Source of the DNA: Candidatus Rifleibacteriota bacterium
GTDB taxonomy: Bacteria > Muiribacteriota > Ozemobacteria > Ozemobacterales > Ozemobacteraceae
Length of the DNA: 64,000 nt
Assembly (NCBI GenBank): GCA_018818125.1
Contig: JAHISQ010000034.1
Span: 156,592-220,591, forward strand
Reading direction: 5' to 3'
This document shows positions 19,138-27,454 of this stretch, piece after piece. How positions within the stretch are numbered: the stretch's first letter is position 1; each line of letters opens with the position of its first letter. Under the pieces are notes generated by a model, which had not been told where the DNA came from, searched no databases, and saw nothing but the letters and a program-made list of their open reading frames with translations. A program made the translations under genes and the position numbers.

Positions 19138-20412
19138 ATGGAAATGAAAAAACATCCTGTAACATTGGCTCTGGCCTGTATTGTCCTTGGCTTTACCATG
19201 TTTGTCATTTTCGGTAAGCAGAATGGACCGGTTGTGAGAATTGCAGTCGTCGAAGGAAAAGTCACGGCAAAATTGTCTGATTCTGCTGTATTCGTTTCTG
19301 CTTCAATTGATCAGCAACTGAGTTCTGGCGATGCTATAAAAACTAATGACGCATCAAAAGCTGCATTGGAATTTATTTCGGACAAGAGCCAGGTGTTACT
19401 AGGCAAAAACACTTATCTAGAAATTCACAATTTCAGCGAAAAAGAACTGCGCCAAATCAGTGGCATTGCAATTTATCAGATCAACAAACAGGGACGAAAG
19501 CTCAAGATTGAGACCCCACAGGGAATAGCATCTATTTTGGGCACAATCTTACGTATCGATGCCACCGCTTCTGAAACGATTGTAAGCGTTAAAGAAGGCA
19601 AGGTTGCTTTTTCCAGAAAGTCTGGACAACAGGTTATTATCAACGGCGGACAACAATATGCTACCAGTTATTCTGAAAACACGGCTTTACCAATTGCTAC
19701 AGATGAAATCGAAGCCTTGTTTCGGGCACCAGATTCTCATGCCGATTCTCAGATCAAACCAGAACTTGATAAAGATTCTTTTCAACCAGGCAAAATATTT
19801 ATAGATCCTGCTTTGGGTACCGATGAAATTATGATTGGCTCTGAAAGTAACGATTCTGCAACCAGATTTGTATCACCGGAGAGTGATGAACCTATTTTTC
19901 TCAAACAATACGAGCAAAAATCTATTTCAGTAGCTAATTTTGGCAGTATTGTTCTCGCAGGGCCGGTATCCATAGAGCAGAAAGATAATAATGCAAAACT
20001 GATTGCCGGTCATGCTCTGTTCGATATTTCTTCAAGCGATCCTGCCAAGTTTTTTCTTATTAAAACTGAAGATACAACAATAAAAACTGGTGATGCCATT
20101 TTTGGCATTGAGAAAAACGCTACGTCTACGAGAGTCATTCTTCTTTCCGGCAATCTTTCAGTCAACTGTAATGGTAATGATTACAATCTTGCATATTCAT
20201 ATTCAGCAGAAGTTTCTGCAGCCGGTTTTAGTAAGAAATTAACCACACAGGATGAACATGCTTACTGGTCACTTTTTCCTGAAAACATGACAAAGCAATC
20301 CACCGAAGTCCTGGAAGATTTAACTACGCCGCCAGAATCAGCCACATCTTCAGTTCTCTCACCACAGGAATTGCTTGAAAAAATGAACATCGAACAGCCC
20401 AAGGAGGAATAG
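19138..20412 (+). CDS. Secreted or anchored protein with two FecR-like domains
   Basis: 424 residues with one N-terminal helix (about 7-25). The first FecR domain covers about 35-190 (VVEGKVTAKLSD, GDAIKTNDASKAALEF, IETPQGIASILGTILRID) and a second FecR-like unit about 270-380 (GSIVLAGPVSIEQK, IKTEDTTIKTGDAIFGIE). There is no anti-sigma N-terminus, so it is probably a structural or sensory periplasmic protein rather than a sigma regulator. The last residues contain SPQELLEKMNIEQP, matching the tail of the preceding protein. It lies 47 bases after the anti-sigma gene and four bases before the next. Confidence 0.8.
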   Translation: MEMKKHPVTLALACIVLGFTMFVIFGKQNGPVVRIAVVEGKVTAKLSDSAVFVSASIDQQLSSGDAIKTNDASKAALEFISDKSQVLLGKNTYLEIHNFSEKELRQISGIAIYQINKQGRKLKIETPQGIASILGTILRIDATASETIVSVKEGKVAFSRKSGQQVIINGGQQYATSYSENTALPIATDEIEALFRAPDSHADSQIKPELDKDSFQPGKIFIDPALGTDEIMIGSESNDSATRFVSPESDEPIFLKQYEQKSISVANFGSIVLAGPVSIEQKDNNAKLIAGHALFDISSSDPAKFFLIKTEDTTIKTGDAIFGIEKNATSTRVILLSGNLSVNCNGNDYNLAYSYSAEVSAAGFSKKLTTQDEHAYWSLFPENMTKQSTEVLEDLTTPPESATSSVLSPQELLEKMNIEQPKEE

Positions 20413-20416
20413 TATA

Positions 20417-21460
20417 ATGAAGCACCCCACATTTCTGAGTCTTCTTGTTTGTGTTGCCGTAATTATGATAATTCAGACGGGGACTTTGCATGCAGGAGTC
20501 AAAGAACAGATTATGGAAGGCGCTACAGGCGCGAAAGATATGATAGTCGAAGGTGCTACAGAAGCAAAAGACCAGATTGGAAAAGGCGCTACAGAAGTAA
20601 AAGACCAGATTGGAAAAGGCGCTACAGAAGTAAAAGATCGGGTTGTTGATGGCGTTCATAAGGTTGTTGATATGCTAACCGGTAATAAACCCACACTAAC
20701 TTCTGACAAACTACGCGTAGCAGTCTATAACATTGCCTATGGGCGCGGAAATGACAGGGGGGGTATAAATGAACTGGGAGGCAAGCCACAGAATCTTATC
20801 AATGCGGCTCAATTACTCAAAAATCAAAAGATAGACATTGCCGGAATCACTGAAATATCAAGGGCTGATTTACGTGGTGGCCTGACTGACCAACCTTCGA
20901 CCATTGCAATGTTTTCAGGTATGCCTTATCACGTATATGGCGAAAATCATCGCTTCGGATTGATCGTGATTGGCATGGGAAATGCTATTTTTTCCAGATT
21001 TCCAATTCTCTGGAGCAAAAACCATGCTCTTTACCGCGAAAAATCAGAAAATGAGCAGCGTGGATGCCTCGAAGCAATGATCGACCTCGGCGAAAAAGGA
21101 AAAGTCAGAGTGTTCGTTACACATCTCAGCCTCAATAGCGCTGAATCGAACATGCAGTTGCGCCAGATATGGCAAATAATTAAGAGCAGGTCAGAACCAT
21201 CAGTTCTGATGGGCGATTTCAATTCTCATCCCGGCTCTGATAACATCAATTTTATGAGTCAGAACATGATCAATGTTTCAGAAGATTCTGGTGGCACTTA
21301 CTGGCCCAAATCACGCCAGAAAAACAACCAGCCAGCAGAAAAGCTTGACTATATCTTTGTATATGGAAAGCTTGAAAAAGACGGAAAAAGCTGGATAACC
21401 GGCTTTAAAGAAGGTTATTCGGATCATGGCTGTCTGGCCATAAGTTTGCAGATTCCTTAG
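20417..21460 (+). CDS. Secreted endonuclease/exonuclease/phosphatase-family enzyme with amphipathic N-terminal repeats
   Basis: 347 residues with a strong AAGGAGG site. Signal peptide (about 1-26), then four 11-residue repeats of the type EGATEAKDQIG (about 32-77), then the EEP catalytic domain (about 95-346). EEP hallmarks: RVAVYNIAYG, a metal-binding Glu in IAGITEISR, NAIFSRFPI, THLSL, GDFNSHPG, KLDYIFVYG and the terminal catalytic His in YSDHGCL. The substrate could be nucleic acid, a phospholipid head group or an inositol phosphate; the sequence does not decide. The repeats look like LEA or apolipoprotein amphipathic helices and may bind membrane or lipid. It is co-transcribed with the FecR genes. 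Confidence 0.87.
   Translation: MKHPTFLSLLVCVAVIMIIQTGTLHAGVKEQIMEGATGAKDMIVEGATEAKDQIGKGATEVKDQIGKGATEVKDRVVDGVHKVVDMLTGNKPTLTSDKLRVAVYNIAYGRGNDRGGINELGGKPQNLINAAQLLKNQKIDIAGITEISRADLRGGLTDQPSTIAMFSGMPYHVYGENHRFGLIVIGMGNAIFSRFPILWSKNHALYREKSENEQRGCLEAMIDLGEKGKVRVFVTHLSLNSAESNMQLRQIWQIIKSRSEPSVLMGDFNSHPGSDNINFMSQNMINVSEDSGGTYWPKSRQKNNQPAEKLDYIFVYGKLEKDGKSWITGFKEGYSDHGCLAISLQIP
20514..20645 (+). repeat. 33-base tandem repeats coding 11-residue amphipathic units
   Basis: Four tandem units of 33 bases lie inside the EEP-family gene; the last two are nearly identical and the first two have diverged. Each unit is a multiple of three, so copy-number changes would keep the frame. The encoded units (EGATGAKDMIV, EGATEAKDQIG, KGATEVKDQIG, KGATEVKDRVV) fit an 11-residue helical periodicity. 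Confidence 0.8.
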
Positions 21461-21503
21461 AAATGTAATTATCGTCTGTTTGAAATAGGTGTCAGGAGGA
21501 ATT

Positions 21504-22766
21504 ATGAGTAGATTCAGCAAAAAAAGCATAGCCTGTCTCCTTGTTCTTGCGATACTGTTTCAGCCCATCTTTGCCGAAGTTGCAGTCTGGGCTGCTAATA
21601 CTAATGCCGCTGAAATAGCACGGGCAAAACAAGAGTATCAGAAAACTTACGAACAGATAATGTCGCTAGAAACGGTTGACCTGGGCTGGTTTGCCGGCGG
21701 GGTTGTTGATGTTGTTGGGAAAATAGAAAGCGCTGTTACGAAGCAGGAAAAAGATTACATCAAAGAAATCGAAGAAGCCAATAAGCAGATATTGCAGGCT
21801 AAGGCTGATGCCGTTGAAACGAGGAATTTGATTAATGCCGGTGATCTTGAAGCGGCTGCAGCAAAAGACCCGAGCCAAATGGCGAATAGTCTGGCCGAAA
21901 GCGGCGGGGCAATGGCAAAATATCAGGAAGCCATGACTAAAGCTGGTTATGCTCTCACTGGTGTTGGAAATGCTCTAAGCGCTCTAGGCGATTTTTTAAC
22001 CATCACTTGCGGAGTATTAACAGTTGTAGCCATCATAGCAGGCACAATGACTGCTGGTACTCTCGCGGTAGCACTTGCGCCGGTGTTAGCAAAACTGATT
22101 CCCATTACTAATGCCATCAGTATTGCCGCTGGATTGCTTACCGCAGCCGGCAATTCGCTTATCAGTTCGGCCGAAAAAGGCATTGTTGACGATGCCAATC
22201 TTTTAGGAAATCTTGGCAAAGACGTTGCAATAGAAGGCGTAAAAATAATAGTTGCTCAGAAACTGCTTCCAGTAGTCGGCAACAAAATAGGTAAAACACT
22301 GGCCAAGAGGATTTCCAGTACATTTAGCAAAACTGCAGCAAACGCTTTCAGCAAAGTATGGAACCCTAAAAAAGCCTCGACCAACGGGCTCTCAAAAATA
22401 TTAGACTTCAAGTCTCTTTATAAAAATTCTGTTCCTAAGGCAGGCTCTCAACTTTACAAAAATCAGAGTTATCTCCAGAGATATACAAAACATCGTGATT
22501 CAAAAATATTTGAGGGTGTGATTATTGATAGTGTTTTCCGAATCGGAAAGCTATTTATGGGCAAACCAATTCCTGGCTCAACCTCAGGGTTTGCAGGCAC
22601 TGAGATTAACAAGGGCTTATCTTCATTGCAGAGTAAACCAGAAAAGAAATCGCCAGTCTCTGGCGACAAAGCATCTGGTGGGGGGGGAGCTTCAGAAATT
22701 AATACTCCCAATGAATCACAGAAGTTTAAACCCAGGAAAAACCAGACTCCTGGTCTAAATCCATGA
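21504..22766 (+). CDS. Secreted protein with long hydrophobic Ala/Gly-rich central region, function unknown
   Basis: 420 residues from the ATG at 21504, which follows AGGAGG; the in-frame GTG 15 bases earlier lies upstream of that site. A signal peptide (about 1-30) is followed by a coiled-coil-like helical region (about 35-125), then a hydrophobic stretch of several helices (about 145-215; ALTGVGNALSALGDFLTITC, VALAPVLAKLIPITNAISIA). Next come a basic segment (about 250-310) and a disordered Gly/Ser/Pro-rich tail. The hydrophobic block resembles membrane-inserting helices of secreted toxins, but there is no diagnostic motif. Its stop overlaps the next start as ATGA, tying it to the PilX-like gene. 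Confidence 0.7.
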   Translation: MSRFSKKSIACLLVLAILFQPIFAEVAVWAANTNAAEIARAKQEYQKTYEQIMSLETVDLGWFAGGVVDVVGKIESAVTKQEKDYIKEIEEANKQILQAKADAVETRNLINAGDLEAAAAKDPSQMANSLAESGGAMAKYQEAMTKAGYALTGVGNALSALGDFLTITCGVLTVVAIIAGTMTAGTLAVALAPVLAKLIPITNAISIAAGLLTAAGNSLISSAEKGIVDDANLLGNLGKDVAIEGVKIIVAQKLLPVVGNKIGKTLAKRISSTFSKTAANAFSKVWNPKKASTNGLSKILDFKSLYKNSVPKAGSQLYKNQSYLQRYTKHRDSKIFEGVIIDSVFRIGKLFMGKPIPGSTSGFAGTEINKGLSSLQSKPEKKSPVSGDKASGGGGASEINTPNESQKFKPRKNQTPGLNP

Positions 22767-24913
22767 TATGTTCTTGCAAGAAATCAGACCGAAAAGGGTT
22801 CATTCTTTATCTGGTCTGTGCTCTTGCTCTCTGCCTGATGATTCTTGCTGCGAGCTTGAATCGCTTCAAAGCTGGCGCTGTGCTGCAGCTGGCAAAAACA
22901 ATCGATCAGGAGAAAATGATTGTAGTGGCAACAGCAGCCATCAACGAAATGCTCGCAGGAATCAAGGAAAACATTAACAACCCGGCAACGCCGGCTGGTA
23001 AATGCGTTTATGACTTCTGGAAAAAATCGATCAAAGCGGTTCCAAATCAGTTAACTCTGTGGAAAAGCTCTTATGCCGAGGGTCAGCTTAGCATTGCCAA
23101 TCAGATGGCAACAGAATACCTGGGGCCTTCAGGTAGTGTATCTGGCGAAGCAAGCTTGGTTATACGCGAAACTATTGGCCCGGGTATGCCTTCTTACATC
23201 GGACTTGTTCAGCTTGTGGCCAGAGTTCAGACCGAAGGTCTTCAGAGTGAAGTAACCGTCAAAGAACACCGCGATCTTAAAATTGTCGATCTCTCAGACC
23301 CTTTTCTTGACAAATATGCACTCTTTGTTAAGAGCTTCTGCAAAAGTCTTAATGATCCTAATGTGCGCTTGATTGTCAATGGCATTTCGGACCCGGTTAA
23401 ATACTCATTCATTTATCTTGGTAATCGAGCTTATCCCGCCTGCCTTGAATTTCCATCCGGCAGCATGGGGGCACAAACGCCACCTGTTCTGCTCGACCTT
23501 GATTTTTTGGGAGACAGAAAACTTCTAGGTGGATTTTACCAGCCAGGCGGTTTTCAGGCAAAGAATAAAGAGTGTTCTCAGGCCAGCATCAACAAGTTGT
23601 TCTGGGTAAAGAAACCTGCTCTAAACTTTAAACCCTTTGCCGACAAATTCTCTGTTTCGAGTGATTTCCACAGAGTTCCCGAGCTTGCAGACCTGTACAA
23701 GGGTCTAATTGAATCCTGCAAACCGGCTGCTGATAATCAAAGCTCCGTTGTTTATCCGATTATGAAAGAGCATAACCGCGTCGGCGGCCGACTCGAAAAT
23801 TCAAAGGTCTTTCATTCGCTTCTAAAGGACTGTTTTGAAACCTGGCAGTATCATTATGGCTATTCAGATTATTCGAATGTTGTTCCAGTTAACAAGGACT
23901 CACTCACGCAAAACAACCCTCTCTCAGGCATTATGAGCTATTTTGAGCACATCAAAAATTTAAACCCACAAAGACTTGCCGGTGGAAAAATGCCGGCACT
24001 GTTTGGTGAAAATCGAAATATATGCGCTTTTATTGAAGGTCCGGTTTACCTGCGATTCTTTAAGCTGGCATTCCTTGACACGTGTTCAATTAAGTTTAGT
24101 CTGTTTGCCGGAATGAGTTCAAACATTGATTTTCCGGCAATTCCTATGCGCTATGAGGCAAAAGCCTTTACTTTCTCCGGTAAAAGCGTCGGGCAGATAG
24201 ATAAAATGACAGATAAACTTATGTCGCATCCTGTCGAACACATGTCGATCAACAACTTTTTTTTCGGGTCCCGGGCTAACTCCGAAGTGCCAACCACAGC
24301 GGGAAAAACAAAAATTCAAGGTTATGAGGTTTTTCCAATCTTTGACCCCTCGCTTACAACTACATCACATTTTTACCTTACCACCGGCGAGTTTTTGAAA
24401 AGCCGTTTGAAGACAATAGATGGCCAGAAAGTCCTTGATCTGGATGGCATCTCAATGATAGCAGGAACCGATGGGGAATCATTGGACCTCTCTACTATAA
24501 CCAAATATCGTGGCAAAGGCATGGTAATAGTATTTAGAGGCAACTGTATGCTCGGAAATCTGGCGCCTTCTTCGGTAAAAGAGAATTCTCTGAAACTTTA
24601 TCTCATGAGCGGAAGATTTATTGTAACGACTTCAGGCCAGAAAGCGACTATTCAAGCATCGCTTGTTGCAACGAAATACTTTCAGAACAATGCTCAGGCT
24701 GATCCGGCTCAAGAAGGCGGTTTCCTGGCCAACGGCAAAGATGTTCACATCATTGGCAATCTTGTGGTGGATAACTTGCTGGAAATGAGTAATTGTAAAT
24801 ACCTGAAAATCACTCACGATCCACAGTTGTTTTTTCCAGAGTACCCGGTCAGAGTAAGTATTGGGCAGGTAAAGTCATTTTTTACACTTGATTATACAGG
24901 TAAAGACAAATGA
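22763..24913 (+). CDS. Large pilus-tip-like protein, GspK/PilX type
   Basis: 716 residues starting with a charged leader ending in Lys-Gly (G12), then FILYLVCALALCLMILAASL, a pilin-like helix without Glu at +5, as in GspK and PilX proteins. The region after the helix (about 45-75) is helical; the rest is a large extracellular domain with several cysteines and beta-rich stretches, ending in a segment (FLANGKDVHIIGNLVVDNLL) similar to the end of the 29538-27451 protein. Start and stop are both four-base overlaps with neighbours, so translation is coupled. It probably caps a pseudopilus; binding partner unknown. Confidence 0.7.
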   Translation: MICSCKKSDRKGFILYLVCALALCLMILAASLNRFKAGAVLQLAKTIDQEKMIVVATAAINEMLAGIKENINNPATPAGKCVYDFWKKSIKAVPNQLTLWKSSYAEGQLSIANQMATEYLGPSGSVSGEASLVIRETIGPGMPSYIGLVQLVARVQTEGLQSEVTVKEHRDLKIVDLSDPFLDKYALFVKSFCKSLNDPNVRLIVNGISDPVKYSFIYLGNRAYPACLEFPSGSMGAQTPPVLLDLDFLGDRKLLGGFYQPGGFQAKNKECSQASINKLFWVKKPALNFKPFADKFSVSSDFHRVPELADLYKGLIESCKPAADNQSSVVYPIMKEHNRVGGRLENSKVFHSLLKDCFETWQYHYGYSDYSNVVPVNKDSLTQNNPLSGIMSYFEHIKNLNPQRLAGGKMPALFGENRNICAFIEGPVYLRFFKLAFLDTCSIKFSLFAGMSSNIDFPAIPMRYEAKAFTFSGKSVGQIDKMTDKLMSHPVEHMSINNFFFGSRANSEVPTTAGKTKIQGYEVFPIFDPSLTTTSHFYLTTGEFLKSRLKTIDGQKVLDLDGISMIAGTDGESLDLSTITKYRGKGMVIVFRGNCMLGNLAPSSVKENSLKLYLMSGRFIVTTSGQKATIQASLVATKYFQNNAQADPAQEGGFLANGKDVHIIGNLVVDNLLEMSNCKYLKITHDPQLFFPEYPVRVSIGQVKSFFTLDYTGKDK

Positions 24914-25278
24914 AAAAAAATAAACTGCTGTTTGTCTTGATTCTATTGGCATCATTTTCATTTACATTTCTTACCTTCATTCTAACCAGGGAACCTGAAG
25001 AAAAACACAATCAGAAAACAGCAGCAATAGAGATTTCAGACAAAAGGCCTGTTACAGATTCGCCGGTCAATATAAAAACATCAGAGCCTTCCTCTGCTCT
25101 CCTGGAAGTTACCAAAAAACGATCAGATTCCTTTAATAACCTTCCAACTGAGTATTTTACCCCTCAATTAGAGCAAAATACACGGACAGCGACAAAAAAC
25201 ATTCTTGCCAGAACCATCGCAGTCATGAAAGCACGCGAATCTGACAGTGAAAACAAAGGCCAATACAAAGATGATTAA
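24910..25278 (+). CDS. Small single-pass membrane protein, function unknown
   Basis: 122 residues: a lysine-rich start, one helix (about 6-25), then a low-complexity polar tail rich in Glu, Lys, Thr and Ser. It overlaps the upstream gene as ATGA and the following pseudopilin start at 25271. No domain is visible. The position between pilus-tip-like and pseudopilin genes suggests a role in the same assembly. Confidence 0.65.
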   Translation: MKKNKLLFVLILLASFSFTFLTFILTREPEEKHNQKTAAIEISDKRPVTDSPVNIKTSEPSSALLEVTKKRSDSFNNLPTEYFTPQLEQNTRTATKNILARTIAVMKARESDSENKGQYKDD

Positions 25279-25816
25279 TGAACATAAGAAACTAAGCTGT
25301 CGAGGATTTAGTTTTGTCGAGATAGTTATAGCAACAGGGGTTGCCGCAGCGCTGTTTGGCACGCTTATCTGGTTCATTACATCTACAAGAATCGAAACCA
25401 GTAAGTCGGTGAATTATCTGCGCGCCCTTCAACTTGCTCAGGAAACTATAGACTGGCTGCACGCAACTCCGGCTGACAGACTAACGCCTGAGATTCTCCA
25501 AATATTCGATGGCTCTCTGGTTAATCCTCAATCAGGCAAATCTGAAAAGATAGCTACCTGTAAAAAAGATAATAATGATGCGCCTCAACTGAATTACCCT
25601 GAAGAATATTGTGCTGCCTGGTTTTACAGGAAAGTAACGCTTGAAAAGCTTGATCAAAAACTTCCTGGCGCCAGATTTCTTCGCAAAGCTACAGTTCAAA
25701 TTTTCTGGAACGAAGGAAAACAACCGACAAAGCTGGAGCCATTGTCGGGAGAACCAGACCGTATGCGAAAGATCTCGATGTCAGCAGTCCTGTTCGACGA
25801 AAACGAGTATTACTGA
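25271..25816 (+). CDS. Minor pseudopilin, GspI/PilV-like
   Basis: 181 residues from the ATG at 25271; a GTG 24 bases upstream is possible but gives an overlong leader. The prepilin signal reads CRG then FSFVEIVIATG, with Gly12 before the cut and Glu at +5. The segment around residue 60 (RALQLAQETIDWLHA) matches the conserved helix of PilV/GspI-like proteins. A cysteine pair appears in the globular half. The start overlaps the previous gene and the stop overlaps the next start by one base. Confidence 0.82.
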   Translation: MINEHKKLSCRGFSFVEIVIATGVAAALFGTLIWFITSTRIETSKSVNYLRALQLAQETIDWLHATPADRLTPEILQIFDGSLVNPQSGKSEKIATCKKDNNDAPQLNYPEEYCAAWFYRKVTLEKLDQKLPGARFLRKATVQIFWNEGKQPTKLEPLSGEPDRMRKISMSAVLFDENEYY

Positions 25817-26460
25817 TGAAAAAAAACCATAATAACAGGGCATTCACTTTGGTAGAAACGCTGGTTGGGTTTGCTCTGGCAACGGCACTGATAATACTGG
25901 TTATGCAGCTTGGGAGAATAACCAGAGCAAGTGTTGCCAAAGGGGATGTTGATCTGCAGAATCTGCAGGAAGCAAGGTCTGCAATCAATTCGCTCAGACG
26001 TGATTTTCTGGTTGCAACGCCACTTTATAACACTTCAGATGGGTTGGATATCCGAGAAGAAATCCGCAACAATCCTGTTTTAACCTCTGATCGGTTTTCG
26101 AAGCAACAGAAATCCAGGCCTGTAATCGTATCAGATCAAGAAATTCATTTTTGCAGATATACTTTGGATCAAAACGGCAACAAAACAATTGAAGAAATCT
26201 CCTATGTCTTTGACAAAACAGACAAATCTCTAATCAGAACCACTCTTAGCGGCAAAAAAGTCTTTACGGGCATTGAAAATGCCCGGTTCTCAGTGTATTC
26301 TCACTCACTCGACCCACGAGTCCCACTTCTCTGGGTCGCCCTGACTGTAGAGAACAAAGAAAGCGGCGAAAGCAAAAAACTGGAGCTTGCAACAACAATT
26401 GCCAGCTCAATCATCAGTCAGGATCTCAATAATTCTCACTGGAACTGGACTTCACAATGA
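25816..26460 (+). CDS. Minor pseudopilin, GspJ/PilW-like
   Basis: 214 residues with leader MKKNHNNRA then FTLVETLVGFAL; the residue before the cut is Ala rather than Gly, a known but less common variant, and Glu is at +5. The stretch LQEARSAINSLRRDFLVATP is the typical GspJ helix, followed by a beta-rich domain (EIHFCRYTLDQNG, IENARFSVYS). TGATG overlap with the preceding gene. It is the last gene of the plus-strand block; only two bases separate its stop from the convergent minus-strand operon. Confidence 0.85.
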   Translation: MKKNHNNRAFTLVETLVGFALATALIILVMQLGRITRASVAKGDVDLQNLQEARSAINSLRRDFLVATPLYNTSDGLDIREEIRNNPVLTSDRFSKQQKSRPVIVSDQEIHFCRYTLDQNGNKTIEEISYVFDKTDKSLIRTTLSGKKVFTGIENARFSVYSHSLDPRVPLLWVALTVENKESGESKKLELATTIASSIISQDLNNSHWNWTSQ

Positions 26461-26462
26461 AA

Positions 26463-27011
26463 CTATTTTACCCAGTCTTCAATGAGAGCATTTTCGTTTG
26501 CATTTAAACAGAACACCAGTTTATTTACTGTACAAGCCTCTTCATTCTTGAGTGAAGCAACCTCAAACTGAAGCTTTACGCCGAACTTTCCGCCCTGAAA
26601 GGCGATCTTCTGAAGAATCTGTTCTCCATTGATCTTATTGACCCTGAACCCGTCGCCGAGGATTCTGTCGAGCACAATTTTTCCGTTAGCAACCACCATT
26701 CTTTTTAAACCTTCTCCACTGGCTGTTTCTTCGTAAGTAATATCCTCTTCACCTTTTGCGCCACCAACATCTTCAATGCTCTTTATCTGAAAACAATTTT
26801 CACTCATATCTACACTGACAGCCCTTTGCAAATCATGCTCAATCTGATTGCTCAAAAGAACCGCGACTTGAATGTTAGAGAGATGAGAAGCACCTTTAAC
26901 CGATGACTTCAACCAACTGCTAAGAAGACTGAAAGCCGCAGACAACAGCAATGATCCAACAAGTGCAGCAATAATAATTTCTACCAACGTCATAGCATAT
27001 CTGTTTTTCAT
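26463..27011 (-). CDS. Minor pseudopilin, GspJ/PilW-like
   Basis: 182 residues from the ATG at 27011, which overlaps the stop of the upstream pseudopilin gene as ATGA; a longer in-frame start at 27074 would bury the leader. The signal is MKNRYA then MTLVEIIIAALVG, with Ala before the cut and Glu at +5. The helix NIQVAVLLSNQIEHDLQRAV is GspJ-like. It is the last gene of a five-gene minus-strand operon that starts with the OmpA-like genes. Confidence 0.83.
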   Translation of the reverse strand: MKNRYAMTLVEIIIAALVGSLLLSAAFSLLSSWLKSSVKGASHLSNIQVAVLLSNQIEHDLQRAVSVDMSENCFQIKSIEDVGGAKGEEDITYEETASGEGLKRMVVANGKIVLDRILGDGFRVNKINGEQILQKIAFQGGKFGVKLQFEVASLKNEEACTVNKLVFCLNANENALIEDWVK

Positions 27012-27454
27012 TTTGGCACCCCAACATGCAAGGCGGTCGAAGATATCTTTCTCTTCACTCCGCCTGATCTCCATTCCACATCGACCTTCAATACCTTGTA
27101 AGCATATAGGCTTAATGAAGCGTCGGGTTCATGGTCTGTAATTGTAAGAGCGCAGTCAAAAATCGGGGCAATTTCAAAAAGCGTCTGGGTTAACGAAGTA
27201 TCTGGCGTCAGCAATTCGGTTATCTTTTTTCCCTTGACCGGCGTCAAAAATGCATCATCAAACGGCAAACCTCGAGCATAGTTCAAAATGGTGGATGCAT
27301 GGCTGAAAGCAATTATCTCGTCACGTGTCTGCATCGTACCGGTTCTGGCTTGACTGAACATTGAAAAAATCGTGACACTGACGATGCTCAGTATTACAAT
27401 CGCGATCATGACCTCAATTAATGAAAAAGCTCTACAGTTTTGCTTATTAATCAT
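27008..27454 (-). CDS. Minor pseudopilin, GspI/PilV-like
   Basis: 148 residues with leader ending CRA then FSLIEVMIAIVILSI, a strong prepilin signal with Ala at -1 and Glu at +5. The size and the GLPFDDAFLTPV segment fit PilV/GspI-like proteins. It overlaps both neighbours by four bases. In this window the I-like gene consistently sits beside a J-like and a K-like gene, so the three probably assemble together. Confidence 0.84.
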   Translation of the reverse strand: MINKQNCRAFSLIEVMIAIVILSIVSVTIFSMFSQARTGTMQTRDEIIAFSHASTILNYARGLPFDDAFLTPVKGKKITELLTPDTSLTQTLFEIAPIFDCALTITDHEPDASLSLYAYKVLKVDVEWRSGGVKRKISSTALHVGVPK

